This document shows, piece by piece, positions 51,904 to 60,660 of a DNA stretch of 64,000 nt (position 1 is the stretch's first letter; each line of letters starts with the position of its first letter). The position numbers were made by a program, and so were the translations under genes. Below the pieces are notes generated by a model, which had not been told where the DNA came from, did not search any database, and saw nothing but the letters and a program-made list of their open reading frames with translations. Source of the stretch: Simiduia aestuariiviva (lineage in GTDB: Bacteria > Pseudomonadota > Gammaproteobacteria > Pseudomonadales > Cellvibrionaceae); the NCBI RefSeq assembly GCF_014192475.1, contig NZ_JACHXZ010000004.1:423348-487347 (forward strand), in the 5' to 3' direction.

Positions 51904-52605
51904 TCACTTACTCGCAACCTTAGTGGAAAAGCGGTAGCCGGAGCCACGCACCGTTTGGACAAAGCGGTCGTGCTGGCCCGCTGCCAGGGCTTTACGCAAC
52001 CGGCGGATGTGCACATCCACGGTGCGCTCATCGATATACACATTGCCACCCCAAATGTGGTCGAGCAGTTGGCTGCGATTATAGACCCGCTCTTGGTGGG
52101 TCAGAAAAAATGCCAGCAACCGGTACTCGGTGGGCCCCATGTCCACGGGTTGATCTTGAATGGTGACCCGCTGGCTGATTGGATCTAGGCAGAGTTGATC
52201 GACGGTGATGGGCGCCTCGGGCGTGTCGGGCTCGATGCGGCGCAGCACCGCCTTGAGGCGTGCAATCAACTCGCGCGGTGAAAAGGGCTTGGTGATGTAG
52301 TCGTCGGCGCCGGTTTCTAAGCCCTGTATCTTATTGTCCTCTTCGCCCTTGGCGGTGAGCATGATGATGGGCAGCTTGGCGGTAATTTCATCGCGCTTGA
52401 GGCGCCGCGCCAGCTCGATACCGCTGGTGCCGGGCATCATCCAATCCAACAGTATGAGGTCTGGCTTTTCATCGATGGCCAGCGCATGGCCCGACTGCGC
52501 GTTTTCGGCCTCCAAGCAGCGGTAGTCTGCCATTTCTAGGGCGACCCGCAGCATGTCGCGAATGGCCGTCTCGTCGTCAATGATCAGGATGGTCTTTTTG
52601 CTCAT
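51904..52605 (-). CDS. phoB: phosphate regulon response regulator PhoB
   Basis: 233-residue OmpR-type activator. Receiver domain with IIDDETAIRDML, phospho-acceptor Asp54 in LLDWMMPG and YITKPFSPREL; DNA-binding winged helix (about 130-230) with GPTEYRLLAFFLTHQERVYNRSQLLDHIWGGNVYIDERTVDVHIRRLRKAL, nearly the E. coli PhoB sequence. Binds Pho boxes; one stands in front of its own gene and one before pstS. ATG start; followed by phoR. Confidence 0.95.
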   Translation of the reverse strand: MSKKTILIIDDETAIRDMLRVALEMADYRCLEAENAQSGHALAIDEKPDLILLDWMMPGTSGIELARRLKRDEITAKLPIIMLTAKGEEDNKIQGLETGADDYITKPFSPRELIARLKAVLRRIEPDTPEAPITVDQLCLDPISQRVTIQDQPVDMGPTEYRLLAFFLTHQERVYNRSQLLDHIWGGNVYIDERTVDVHIRRLRKALAAGQHDRFVQTVRGSGYRFSTKVASK

Positions 52606-52636
52606 AACCTTGTCATCTTGCGTTGGGAGAGGCTGT

Positions 52637-52670
52637 ATTAGATTACGGCGATATGACAGTTATATGAACG
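52637..52670 (-). promoter_or_regulatory. Pho box and -10 element of phoBR
   Basis: Read on the minus strand: CGTTCAT (52670-52664), 4 bases, CTGTCAT (52659-52653), then 10 bases, then TCTAAT (52642-52637). The second heptamer is perfect and the first matches 5 of 7; the spacing to the -10 is canonical, indicating PhoB autoactivation. Confidence 0.82.
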
Positions 52671-52683
52671 TGGCGAAATGAAG

Positions 52684-53595
52684 TTACAGGCCAAGGTCTA
52701 ACGCCAAGCCTGCAAAGATGGCCGCACCCACCCATTGGTTGTTTAAAAAGGCCTCAAAGGAACCCTTTGGATCGCGCCGGCGAGCCACCCACTGCTGCCA
52801 CACAAACAGCGCGCCCGCCACGAGTAAGCCGAGATAGTAATAGAGTCCCAATTCAAAGCGTGTGCCCGCCATCAGCATGGCCACCAGCGCGAGCAACTGC
52901 AATAGCCCGATGATAGTGAGATCGCTCTCGCCAAATAAAATGGCGGTTGATTTGACCCCAATGCGCAGATCGTCTTTGCGATCGACCATGGCGTAGTAGG
53001 TGTCGTAGGCCACCGTCCACAACACGACGGCGGTATACACCAGCCAAATACCCGGCTCCAGTTCGTTGCGTACAGCGGCAAAGGCCATGGGAATGCTCCA
53101 CGCAAACGCGGCGCCCAAGACCACTTGAGGCAGATAGGTGTGGCGTTTCATAAATGGGTAAACGCTGGCGAGCAGCAGCCCACCCACAGACAGGGCGATG
53201 GTGAAGGGGTTGGTGAGGAGCACCAAACCAAAGGCCATGAGCACCAGTATAAAGAAGGTGACCAGCGCGGCTTTGGGAGTGACTGCGCCGCTCACGAGGG
53301 GCCGTTGGTGGGTGCGCGCCACGTGGCCATCCACCTTGCGATCGGCATAGTCATTGATCACGCAACCCGCAGCGCGCATGACGATCACGCCCAAAACGAA
53401 GATGGTGAGGGTGCGTTGGTCCGGTAGGCCTTCAGCGGCCAGCCACAGCGCCCACAGGGTGGGCCACAAGAGCAGCAGCGTGCCGATTGGGCGGTCGAAG
53501 CGCATGAGCGTCCACAGTGCGCTCCAGCGATTGGCTTTGACTTTTCTTTTGGGTCGCGGCTTGCGCGCCCGGGTTGCCTTGCTGGCCTGAGCCAT
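52684..53595 (-). CDS. ubiA: 4-hydroxybenzoate polyprenyltransferase
   Basis: 303-residue integral membrane prenyltransferase of ubiquinone synthesis with about eight or nine helices. After a basic N-terminal tail ([12 protein letters not shown]) come [19 protein letters not shown], the first Asp-rich motif [20 protein letters not shown] and the second motif [26 protein letters not shown]. Length a little over E. coli (290) because of the tail. ubiC lies 9 bases upstream, so ubiC-ubiA form an operon that ends before the phoB promoter region. Confidence 0.95.
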   Translation of the reverse strand: MAQASKATRARKPRPKRKVKANRWSALWTLMRFDRPIGTLLLLWPTLWALWLAAEGLPDQRTLTIFVLGVIVMRAAGCVINDYADRKVDGHVARTHQRPLVSGAVTPKAALVTFFILVLMAFGLVLLTNPFTIALSVGGLLLASVYPFMKRHTYLPQVVLGAAFAWSIPMAFAAVRNELEPGIWLVYTAVVLWTVAYDTYYAMVDRKDDLRIGVKSTAILFGESDLTIIGLLQLLALVAMLMAGTRFELGLYYYLGLLVAGALFVWQQWVARRRDPKGSFEAFLNNQWVGAAIFAGLALDLGL

Positions 53596-53604
53596 GGGCT
53601 TTCC

Positions 53605-54159
53605 TTACAGGGTTGACAGGAATTCGGGTAAAAAGACTTCGCTCACCAGCAGTGGTTGCTGGTCAAGATAAAACACAGAGCGCCTGCCCCACAAGGGGGT
53701 TGGCTGCACGGACTGTGCCTGCGGGTGCAGGTAGCCGTGTTCGGGCAGGATTTCGGCCACTTGAATGGGGCCGCGCGCCATATGTGGATCTTGGAACAAC
53801 AAGGCGCCGAGCGGTCGGTTATCCAATTGTTTAAGCGCTTTCAGGCGGCCCTGCAAACTGGTCACGGGCACTAAACTTCGGGCGAACACCCAAGGGCGGC
53901 CGGCGCCCCGCAAGATCACTTCACGCACCAGCATCTTTTGCCGCAATGGGCTGTTTAGCAGTCGGTATTCGCCCACGAAACCCTCACCCCAACCCTGTTG
54001 CAATAACTCGACGTCAAACGCTCGCTTGCTGTGTTCAATCAGCCGCGCGGTGAGCGAGCCCTCGTCCAAGAGCCACGGCATTAGCGGCTTAGGCAGCTGC
54101 CAGCTCACTTGCTTGGCATCGCGCCAATGGGGTTCGCGCTGGTGGGATAACGGGTTCAA
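53605..54159 (-). CDS. ubiC: chorismate--pyruvate lyase
   Basis: 184-residue enzyme that releases pyruvate from chorismate to give 4-hydroxybenzoate, the substrate of UbiA. Family blocks: WLLDEGSLTARLIEHSKRAFDVELLQQGWGEGF, REVILRGAGRPWVFARSLVPVTSLQG, LGALLF and PLWGRRSVFYLDQQPLLVSEVFLPEF, with the active-site Arg and Glu positions kept. No ATG precedes the conserved domain; TTG 54159 is used but has no clear ribosome site, so the true N-terminus may be shorter. Confidence 0.92.
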   Translation of the reverse strand: MNPLSHQREPHWRDAKQVSWQLPKPLMPWLLDEGSLTARLIEHSKRAFDVELLQQGWGEGFVGEYRLLNSPLRQKMLVREVILRGAGRPWVFARSLVPVTSLQGRLKALKQLDNRPLGALLFQDPHMARGPIQVAEILPEHGYLHPQAQSVQPTPLWGRRSVFYLDQQPLLVSEVFLPEFLSTL

Positions 54160-54272
54160 AGAGGTACCAGAGTGGGGTTAGCGGGGCCGCTATTCTAGGC
54201 TACCACCGCACAGGCTGGAAGGGTTGAGGCCGTTGGACAAGCGCCGGTGCTGGCTCTCGCTTGTGGAAAGAC

Positions 54273-54291
54273 GTTAGGATTACGTCCTAAC
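54273..54291. repeat. inverted repeat in the HU leader
   Basis: GTTAGGA (54273-54279), TTACG, TCCTAAC (54285-54291): seven perfect pairs 37 bases before the HU start. It may be an operator or an mRNA hairpin. No consensus promoter was recognised around it. Confidence 0.5.
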
Positions 54292-54327
54292 TTCTGGATA
54301 ACACAAACAACAGCGGAAGGAATCACT

Positions 54328-54603
54328 ATGTATAAGACCGATTTGGTTGCCGCCGTGGCCGACGCCACTGACCTCACTAAAGATAAAGCCGATCTGGCGG
54401 TATCTGCCATTCTTGAGCAAATTACCAATGCGCTGGCGCGCGACGACTCAGTGAGTTTGGTTGGGTTTGGCTCTTTTACCCGTCGCTCGCGGGCAGCGCG
54501 TACCGGCCGCAGTCCGAAAACGGGCGAAACCATCCAGATTCCAGCCAGCAACTCCGTGGGATTCAAACCGGGCAAAGCGCTCAAAGACGCGGTCAATACC
54601 TGA
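54328..54603 (+). CDS. HU family DNA-binding protein
   Basis: 91-residue histone-like protein that bends DNA. It shows KTDLVAAVADATDLTKDKADLAVSAILEQITNALARDD, the beta-arm start VSLVGFGSF and the arm and tail RSRAARTGRSPKTGETIQIPASNSVGFKPGKALKDAVN (cut by single residues). Start at ATG 54328 with GGAAGGA 7-13 bases upstream; an in-frame frame-open stretch to 54247 is not part of the fold. HU-alpha or -beta type is not resolved, so no symbol. Confidence 0.93.
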   Translation: MYKTDLVAAVADATDLTKDKADLAVSAILEQITNALARDDSVSLVGFGSFTRRSRAARTGRSPKTGETIQIPASNSVGFKPGKALKDAVNT

Positions 54604-54661
54604 CGCGATACGACACACCTGACCCTCATCGCACCCAACTAAGCTAACGCAGGACACCTCT

Positions 54662-55954
54662 ATGAGCCTAACCAGCCGCATTCTAATCGCCATGGCCCTC
54701 GGCCTGGTGGTTGGCGCTATGTTTAACATCGTTGAATCCCAAGGCTGGCTGGCCGGGGTCTATGACAGTTGGATCGATCGGTTTTTAGTGGACGGCCTGT
54801 TTGACTTGGGCGGCAAGATCTTCGTGGCCCTGTTGAAGCTATTGGTTGTGCCGCTCGTATTTGTTTCCTTGGTGTGCGGGGTTGCGTCGCTGGGTGATAA
54901 CACCCGCATGGGCCCCATGGCCGGTAAAACCTTGGTGCTCTACATGATCACCACCGCCGTGGCCATCAGTTTAGCCCTGCTTGCCGGTGTGCTGGTTCAG
55001 CCTGGCAGTGGCTTCAATCTCACCACCGAAGTCAATTTTGTCGCCGCTGAAGCGCCATCATTGAAAGAGGTGTTGTTGGGCATGGTACCCACCAATCCGG
55101 TGCAGGCCATGGCAGAGGGCAACATGCTGCAAATTATCGTGTTTGCCTTGCTGGTGGGCATTGCCGTGTCAAAGTCCGGTGATGCCGGCAAACGCATCGC
55201 GAGTTTCTTCAACGATTTTAACGAGATCATTCTGCGAATGGTCGTGATATTAATGAACTTTGCGCCCTACGGTGTATTTTGTTTGATTGCCCAGTTGGCC
55301 GCCGATTTGGGGCTCGACGCCTTCAGCAATCTCTTACAATACTTCTTCACCGTGCTGTTTGTGCTGCTTTTACACGGCCTAGGTACCTATGCCTTGGCGC
55401 TCAAAGCCTTAACGGGCCTAAGTCCGTTGATGTTTTATCGGAAGATGAAATCGGTGGCGCTCTTCGCCTTTAGCATGAGCTCATCGAATGCCACTATCCC
55501 CGTCACCCTGAAAGCAGTGCGCGACGAATTGGGTGCCGATAATCGCGTAGCATCCTTTACAGTGCCCATGGGCGCGACCATCAATATGGATGGCACCGCC
55601 ATCATGCAAGGCGTGGCCACGGCATTTATCGCCCAGGCTTACAATATTGATATTGGCATCGGCGGTTACATGATGGTGATCTTGACCGCCACCTTGGCGT
55701 CCATTGGCACTGCCGGCGTACCGGGTGTTGGCTTGATCATGCTGTCGATGGTGCTCCAGCAAGTGGGTCTGCCGGTGGAGGGCATCGCGCTGATCATCGG
55801 CGTGGATCGCCTGTTGGATATGACCCGCACGGCGGTCAATGTCTGCGGCGATGCCATGGTGACATTGGCGGTTGCCAAGAGTGAAGGTATGTTGGATGAG
55901 CAGCGCTTCAATGAAGACCCCAACATGCTTCCAGCCCGCAAAACGGAAGCATAA
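54662..55954 (+). CDS. dicarboxylate/amino acid:cation symporter (DAACS family)
   Basis: 430-residue membrane transporter of the GltP/DctA/SstT type. Eight helices plus two re-entrant loops are expected; the serine-rich hairpin AFSMSSSNATIPVTL, the NMDGTA motif (ATINMDGTAIMQG) and the GVPGVGLIMLSMVLQQVGLP and DRLLDMTRTAVNVCGDAM blocks hold the Na+ and carboxylate sites. The substrate is probably glutamate, aspartate or a C4 acid; sequence by eye does not decide. ATG start with AGGACACC upstream. It ends before a terminator. Confidence 0.92.
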   Translation: MSLTSRILIAMALGLVVGAMFNIVESQGWLAGVYDSWIDRFLVDGLFDLGGKIFVALLKLLVVPLVFVSLVCGVASLGDNTRMGPMAGKTLVLYMITTAVAISLALLAGVLVQPGSGFNLTTEVNFVAAEAPSLKEVLLGMVPTNPVQAMAEGNMLQIIVFALLVGIAVSKSGDAGKRIASFFNDFNEIILRMVVILMNFAPYGVFCLIAQLAADLGLDAFSNLLQYFFTVLFVLLLHGLGTYALALKALTGLSPLMFYRKMKSVALFAFSMSSSNATIPVTLKAVRDELGADNRVASFTVPMGATINMDGTAIMQGVATAFIAQAYNIDIGIGGYMMVILTATLASIGTAGVPGVGLIMLSMVLQQVGLPVEGIALIIGVDRLLDMTRTAVNVCGDAMVTLAVAKSEGMLDEQRFNEDPNMLPARKTEA

Positions 55955-55980
55955 CGACCGCACCTACTCGCCTCCAATAA

Positions 55981-56014
55981 AAAAGCGGCCCCATTCCAGG
56001 GCCGCTTGTTTTAT
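55981..56014 (+). terminator. rho-independent terminator after the symporter gene
   Basis: AAGCGGCCC (55983-55991), loop of seven, GGGCCGCTT (55999-56007) followed by GTTTTATT, with A-residues ahead of the stem, so it may also serve the convergent HDOD gene. Confidence 0.85.
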
Positions 56015-56065
56015 TGCTAAACACCGCAAAAATGGGCCGGCAAGACACCGGCAAGTGAGGATGCG

Positions 56066-57454
56066 TTAGGCCGCGGGCGCCATTTGCGAGGCGATATGCT
56101 CAAGCTCGGCAGATGATTCCAAAATGTTGTCGATGGTGGCCTCTGCTTTGACGGGGTCTAAATGCAAGTCGAGGTAAACTTGTGCCGGCACTTCCAAGCG
56201 GGGTCCGCAGGGCATGCCACGCTGCGCCAAGAGCCGCCGCGCCACAAATAACAGCTTGGCGTAGGCCGCCAACTCGCCCTGGCAATCGGGTTGGTTTTGA
56301 TAGCGCAGGGCAAACACGACCTCCTCTGGCATATTCCACAACTCCATTAGCCAGCTGGCAATGTGATCGCGGGTTACGCCCAGCAGGTGTTTTTCGATCT
56401 GGGGGTGATCTACGTGGGGGTTGGCCTCGAGTGAGCGACACAATTTGGTGAAATAGGGCGGAAACACCTCGGCCATCACTAAGTAGCCAAAGTTAAATAC
56501 CAATCCCGACAGGTAGGCCATGCCGAACCCGGGCCGATGATCGCGTGGAATTGCGGTAACCAAACCCTCCATGGCCGCCGCCATATACACGGATTGTTGC
56601 CAATAGCGGTTGATGCCAAAGACCCCGTCCTGCGGCATTGACAGTGTCTTGCCGAGCGACAGCCCCAGCGATAGGTTGAGCACCATATCAAAGCCCAAGA
56701 CCCGCACAATGGCATCGTGGATGGATTTGATTTTGCCGGGTGCCGAGTAATAGGGAGAGGCGGCCCAGCTGACCACTTGCGAGGCGAGGCTGGGGTCGGT
56801 CTCGACGATATGCGCGAGATCGCTGATGTCCGCGTTGGGGTTTACCCGCAATTGAATAATCCGTTGCGCCGTGTCCGGCAGCGGCGGCAATTCGAGGGTT
56901 TCCTCCAAGCGCTCTTTGACGCGCAGTGCGGTAAATTGCTTGATGGAGTTGGTGATGATGCTGGTGTCATCGCCTTCAATGACCGATTCAAGGCTGGCGA
57001 GGGGAATGGCAATTTGGCCGGTGGTGGCTTGTTTCGCTAGCCGAGTAAATTCTTTTTGCGGCAGCTCAAGCAGTTGCGCGCGGCTACCCGGATCGAGGTA
57101 AAGCTTGGGTCTATCCAGTAGCTGCTGGTCGATGATCGAGGTGAGTCCACCCAATCCAGGTAGCGCGGGGATGGACGACAATTCGTACTTTTCGAACAAT
57201 TTTCGCAGGGTTTTTGGGCACATGGCCACCATGTTTCGACCCAGTATTTTGTTCACTGCGGCCAAATCTAGCAGGCTGTCTGCGGGAAAAATGGCCAGTA
57301 CATGCTCGCGCTCATCCTCGAGCAGTGTGGCGCGGGCGGCGGCCTTGTTGCGCAATTGCTGGTCGTGCCACATGGGGGTATCGAGTGGCTCGGTCAGTTG
57401 GTAGTCGAGCTCATGTTGATCCAAAAATTGGATAATGCTGGCTGAAAGTGGCAC
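56066..57454 (-). CDS. YbaK/EbsC-like domain fused to HDOD domain
   Basis: 462 residues. The N-terminal part (about 1-165) looks like a YbaK/EbsC aminoacyl-tRNA deacylase-type domain: IIQFLDQHELDYQL, HVLAIFPADSLLDLAAVNKILGR, PKTLRKLFEKYELSSIPALPGLGGL and KLYLDPGSRAQLLELPQKEF. The C-terminal part (about 195-440) is an HDOD domain: LPPLPDTAQRIIQLRVNPNADISDLAHIVETDPSLASQVVSWAASPYY, IHDAIVRVLGFDMVLNLSLGLSL. HDOD proteins act in signalling and lack a proven catalytic role here. No regulator or kinase is adjacent. Convergent with the symporter gene; upstream of it lies a 115-base gap to recG. Confidence 0.85.
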   Translation of the reverse strand: MPLSASIIQFLDQHELDYQLTEPLDTPMWHDQQLRNKAAARATLLEDEREHVLAIFPADSLLDLAAVNKILGRNMVAMCPKTLRKLFEKYELSSIPALPGLGGLTSIIDQQLLDRPKLYLDPGSRAQLLELPQKEFTRLAKQATTGQIAIPLASLESVIEGDDTSIITNSIKQFTALRVKERLEETLELPPLPDTAQRIIQLRVNPNADISDLAHIVETDPSLASQVVSWAASPYYSAPGKIKSIHDAIVRVLGFDMVLNLSLGLSLGKTLSMPQDGVFGINRYWQQSVYMAAAMEGLVTAIPRDHRPGFGMAYLSGLVFNFGYLVMAEVFPPYFTKLCRSLEANPHVDHPQIEKHLLGVTRDHIASWLMELWNMPEEVVFALRYQNQPDCQGELAAYAKLLFVARRLLAQRGMPCGPRLEVPAQVYLDLHLDPVKAEATIDNILESSAELEHIASQMAPAA

Positions 57455-57569
57455 TGAAACTCCTTGCGTAACTACGGCAAACGCCGATCATTGGCGTCAA
57501 TGGATTAGTTCAGTGTAGTTAAGGTCGAGCAGCGCTGTGAGATCACATTAGAATATGTGGCGCCTAAAT

Positions 57570-59663
57570 TCACACCTTGGCGTAGACTTCGTTATAACCC
57601 AGCCAGCGCCGCGTCAGTTCCGCGGTCTGCTGTGGATGGTTGGCCAATAGGTCGGTGGCCGCCGTGCGCACTTGGGGAATTAGCTCGGCGTCGCGTTGTA
57701 GGTCGGCAATTTTAAAGTTCATCGCCCCCGTTTGGCGCGTGCCCAGCACTTCCCCGGGGCCGCGCAATTCGAGGTCTTTTTCAGCAATGACAAAGCCGTC
57801 GTTGGTGGCGCGCATGGCTTCTAAGCGCGCTTTGCTATGTTGCGAGAGCGGGCCTGAATACAGCAATACACAGTGGCTTTCGGCGCTGCCCCGCCCTACC
57901 CGCCCACGCAGTTGGTGCAATTGCGCCAACCCCAGTCGCTCGGGATTATCGATAATCATGAGGCTGGCATTGGGCACATCCACGCCCACTTCGATGACCG
58001 TGGTGGCCACTAAGAGCGGCAATTGCCCCGCTTTAAACTGCGCCATCACCGATTCTTTTTCACTGGGCTTTAAACGCCCGTGTACCAGGCCAATCGCCAC
58101 ACCCGGCAGGCTCAGCGCCAAGGCCTCTTGGGTGGCCTCGGCGGCCTGGGCGGTAAGCGTTTCCGATTCTTCGATCAACGTACACACCCAGTAGACCTGT
58201 CGACCGTCACCGATGGCGGCGCGCACTCGCTCGATGACGAGGTCGCGGCGATCTTGGTTGATGACCACAGTGGTGACAGGCTTGCGGCCCGGCGGCAATT
58301 CGTCGATCACAGAACAGTCCAAGTCCGCGTAGGCACTCATGGCCAGCGTGCGGGGAATGGGGGTGGCAGTCATAATCAGTTGGTGTGGCCGCAATTGACT
58401 GCCGGCCTTTTCGCGCAAACTGAGCCGTTGGTGCACGCCAAAGCGGTGCTGTTCGTCGATGATGACCAAGCCCAAGTCGGCAAAGTTCACCTGCTCTTGA
58501 AACAGCGCATGGGTGCCTACGATCAGCTGCGTCTGGCCGCTGGCCAGTGCCGACAACTGGTCGCGGCGCTCGGCCACCTTTTGTTTGCCGGCCAGCCAGC
58601 CCACTTGAATACCGAGCGGCTCAAACCACTGCTGGAAATTGTGCCGGTGCTGTTCGCTCAGGATTTCCGTGGGTGCCATGAGCGCCACTTGATAGCCATT
58701 GCCGATGGCCTGCAAGGCGGCCATGGCCGCCACGAGGGTTTTGCCCGAGCCCACATCGCCCTGCACCAATCGCAACATGGGCACCGGCTGGGCCAGGTCG
58801 GCGGCAATTTCCTGGGCGACGCGACTTTGGGCCTTTGTAGGGTTAAAGGGCAGCTGTTGTAAAAAGGCCGTTAAGCGCTCGCGGTTGTGCGGCAGCGCCG
58901 GCGCGCCCTCGGCCTGTAGCTGTTGGCGCAGGCCGAGCAAACTCAAGTGGTGTGCCAGCAATTCTTCGAAGGCGAGGCGCTGTTGGGCGGGGTGTTGGCC
59001 CAGGGCCAATTGTTGGACATCGGCATCCGTGGGCGGTTGGTGCAGATAGCGCAATGCGTCGGCGAGTGGCAATTGACCATGGGCCTGGCGCAGCGCGGTG
59101 GGCAGCAATTCGCGCAAGCTGGAAGGCGTTAGAAACGCCAGTGTTTGCTGCACTAAGCTGCGCATGCGCGGTTGGGTGACCCCCTCTGTGGCCGGATATA
59201 CCGGCGTCAAAGACTGGGCCAATGCTGGGCTGGCTTGAGTAACCGCTTCGTATTCTGGGTGGTACAGCTCTAGCCCCGCCGCGCCGCGCCGGGCCTCACC
59301 AAAGCACCGTAGCGTCAAGCCGCGCGCGAGGTTTTGCTTTTGCGCCTGATTAAAATGGAAGAACCGCAGCGTGAGAGTGCCGGTGGCGTCCTGTAACTTG
59401 ACCACCAGTGAGCGGCGGCGGCCGAAGACCACATCGGCGGCCTTTATTTCCCCCTCCAGAACCGCGGTGACCCCCGGCTGGAGCGCACCGATGGGCGTAA
59501 TGCGGGTCCGATCCAAATAGCGCAGCGGCAGGTGGAACAGTAGGTCTTGCAGGTTGTGCAAACCCAATTTGGCGAGCTTATCGGTCAGCGATTTACCCAC
59601 CCCCTTTAGCGCTGTAACGGGGACCTTATCGAGCGTGGGGCTGGCGGGGCTGTGATCATTCAT
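57570..59663 (-). CDS. recG: ATP-dependent DNA helicase RecG
   Basis: 697 residues, close to E. coli RecG (693). N-terminal wedge domain, then the helicase core: Walker A VQGDVGSGKTLVAAMAAL, DEAH-like DEQHRFG, MTATPIPRTLAM, VATTVIEVGVDVPNA and QLRGRVGRG. It reverses stalled forks and processes recombination and R-loop intermediates. ATG 59663 (MNDHSPASPTLDKV) overlaps the oxyR stop by 8 bases; ATG 59705 would extend deep into oxyR and is less likely. The oxyR-recG pair is known in pseudomonads. Confidence 0.96.
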   Translation of the reverse strand: MNDHSPASPTLDKVPVTALKGVGKSLTDKLAKLGLHNLQDLLFHLPLRYLDRTRITPIGALQPGVTAVLEGEIKAADVVFGRRRSLVVKLQDATGTLTLRFFHFNQAQKQNLARGLTLRCFGEARRGAAGLELYHPEYEAVTQASPALAQSLTPVYPATEGVTQPRMRSLVQQTLAFLTPSSLRELLPTALRQAHGQLPLADALRYLHQPPTDADVQQLALGQHPAQQRLAFEELLAHHLSLLGLRQQLQAEGAPALPHNRERLTAFLQQLPFNPTKAQSRVAQEIAADLAQPVPMLRLVQGDVGSGKTLVAAMAALQAIGNGYQVALMAPTEILSEQHRHNFQQWFEPLGIQVGWLAGKQKVAERRDQLSALASGQTQLIVGTHALFQEQVNFADLGLVIIDEQHRFGVHQRLSLREKAGSQLRPHQLIMTATPIPRTLAMSAYADLDCSVIDELPPGRKPVTTVVINQDRRDLVIERVRAAIGDGRQVYWVCTLIEESETLTAQAAEATQEALALSLPGVAIGLVHGRLKPSEKESVMAQFKAGQLPLLVATTVIEVGVDVPNASLMIIDNPERLGLAQLHQLRGRVGRGSAESHCVLLYSGPLSQHSKARLEAMRATNDGFVIAEKDLELRGPGEVLGTRQTGAMNFKIADLQRDAELIPQVRTAATDLLANHPQQTAELTRRWLGYNEVYAKV

Positions 59664-60576
59664 TGCCAACGAGGTGGCATTGGTTAATGGAGGCTCGCAA
59701 GGCATCAATGGCCTTGTGGCGGGGATAGCTCGCTCGCCAAGCCATGGCTACGGTGCGTCGCGGGGCCGGTTCCACAAAGGGCCGGTAGACGAGCAGATTG
59801 TCGGCGTAGCGGGTAGCCTCGACGGCGGAATACGGCAGAATAGTGATGCCCAATCCCGACGCCACCATGTGCCGTAAGGTTTCCAGCGAGCTGCCCTTGG
59901 CCGCCGTGCGTATGTGGCCGGCTTTGGGATCGGCGGCGGGCTGCAAGGCTGGGCAGGCCTCGAGGATTTGATCGCGGAAACAGTGGCCTTCTCCGAGCAG
60001 CAATACGTTGTAATCGTGTAGCTGGGCGGGGTCGATGGCGTTGAATGCCGCGAGGGGGTGGTCGGTGGGCATCAGCACCACAAAAGGCTCGTCGTACAGT
60101 GTTTGCGTGACCACATCCGCCTCGGTAAAGGGCAGCGAGACGATAATCACGTCCAGCTCGCCTTTGCGCAATCGCAGGCGCAAGGTGGCGGTGTAGCCCT
60201 CTTCCACATACAGTGGCATGTTCGGCGCGATACGCTGCAGTTCGGGAATAAAATGCGGGAACAAATAGGGGCCAATGGTAAAAATTGCGCCCACATGCAG
60301 CGGGCTGGAGAGCTGGTCTTTGCCAGATTTGGCGATGTCTTTAATGGCGGCAGTTTGCTCCAACACGAGTTGCGCCTGATTGACGATTTTCTCGCCCAAT
60401 GGCGTGGGTTGTACGCGGGTTTTGGAGCGTTCGAAGAGCGCAATGCCCAGTTCTTCTTCGAGCTTCTTCACCGCGATACTCAGGGTGGGTTGACTGACAT
60501 AGCAGCGCTCAGCGGCTCGACCAAAGTGTTGTTCTTGGGCCAGCGTCACTATGTAGCGCAGTTCGTTGAGGGTCAT
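59656..60576 (-). CDS. oxyR: hydrogen peroxide-inducible transcriptional activator OxyR
   Basis: 306-residue LysR-type regulator. The helix-turn-helix (MTLNELRYIVTLAQEQHFGRAAERCYVSQPTLSIAVKKLEEELG) is the OxyR form, and both redox cysteines occur at the E. coli positions: Cys199 in LLGEGHCFRD and Cys208 in ILEACPALQ. Peroxide forms a disulphide between them and activates the protein. It is read into recG with an 8-base overlap and is divergent from the SDR gene (84-base gap). ATG start. Confidence 0.94.
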   Translation of the reverse strand: MTLNELRYIVTLAQEQHFGRAAERCYVSQPTLSIAVKKLEEELGIALFERSKTRVQPTPLGEKIVNQAQLVLEQTAAIKDIAKSGKDQLSSPLHVGAIFTIGPYLFPHFIPELQRIAPNMPLYVEEGYTATLRLRLRKGELDVIIVSLPFTEADVVTQTLYDEPFVVLMPTDHPLAAFNAIDPAQLHDYNVLLLGEGHCFRDQILEACPALQPAADPKAGHIRTAAKGSSLETLRHMVASGLGITILPYSAVEATRYADNLLVYRPFVEPAPRRTVAMAWRASYPRHKAIDALRASINQCHLVGNE

Positions 60577-60660
60577 GGTGTCTTGCCGGTTGCTTCGCGT
60601 ATGATTGTGACTTTATATCAGAAGTAGTCATTTCGATAGTCCTACTTTATAGGGGAATTT

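Noticed and set aside
58080-58862. 260-codon open frame antisense to recG
   Set aside because: Composition (His, Gln, Arg-rich) is that of a shadow frame of a GC-rich gene; recG is unmistakable on the other strand.
60058-60627. 189-codon open frame antisense to oxyR
   Set aside because: Shadow of oxyR with Gly/Gln/Phe-rich translation and no family pattern.
60636-60650. OxyR operator in the oxyR/SDR gap
   Set aside because: ATAGTCCTACTTTAT keeps ATAG and TAT but the second half of the tandem motif 22 bases away does not match.
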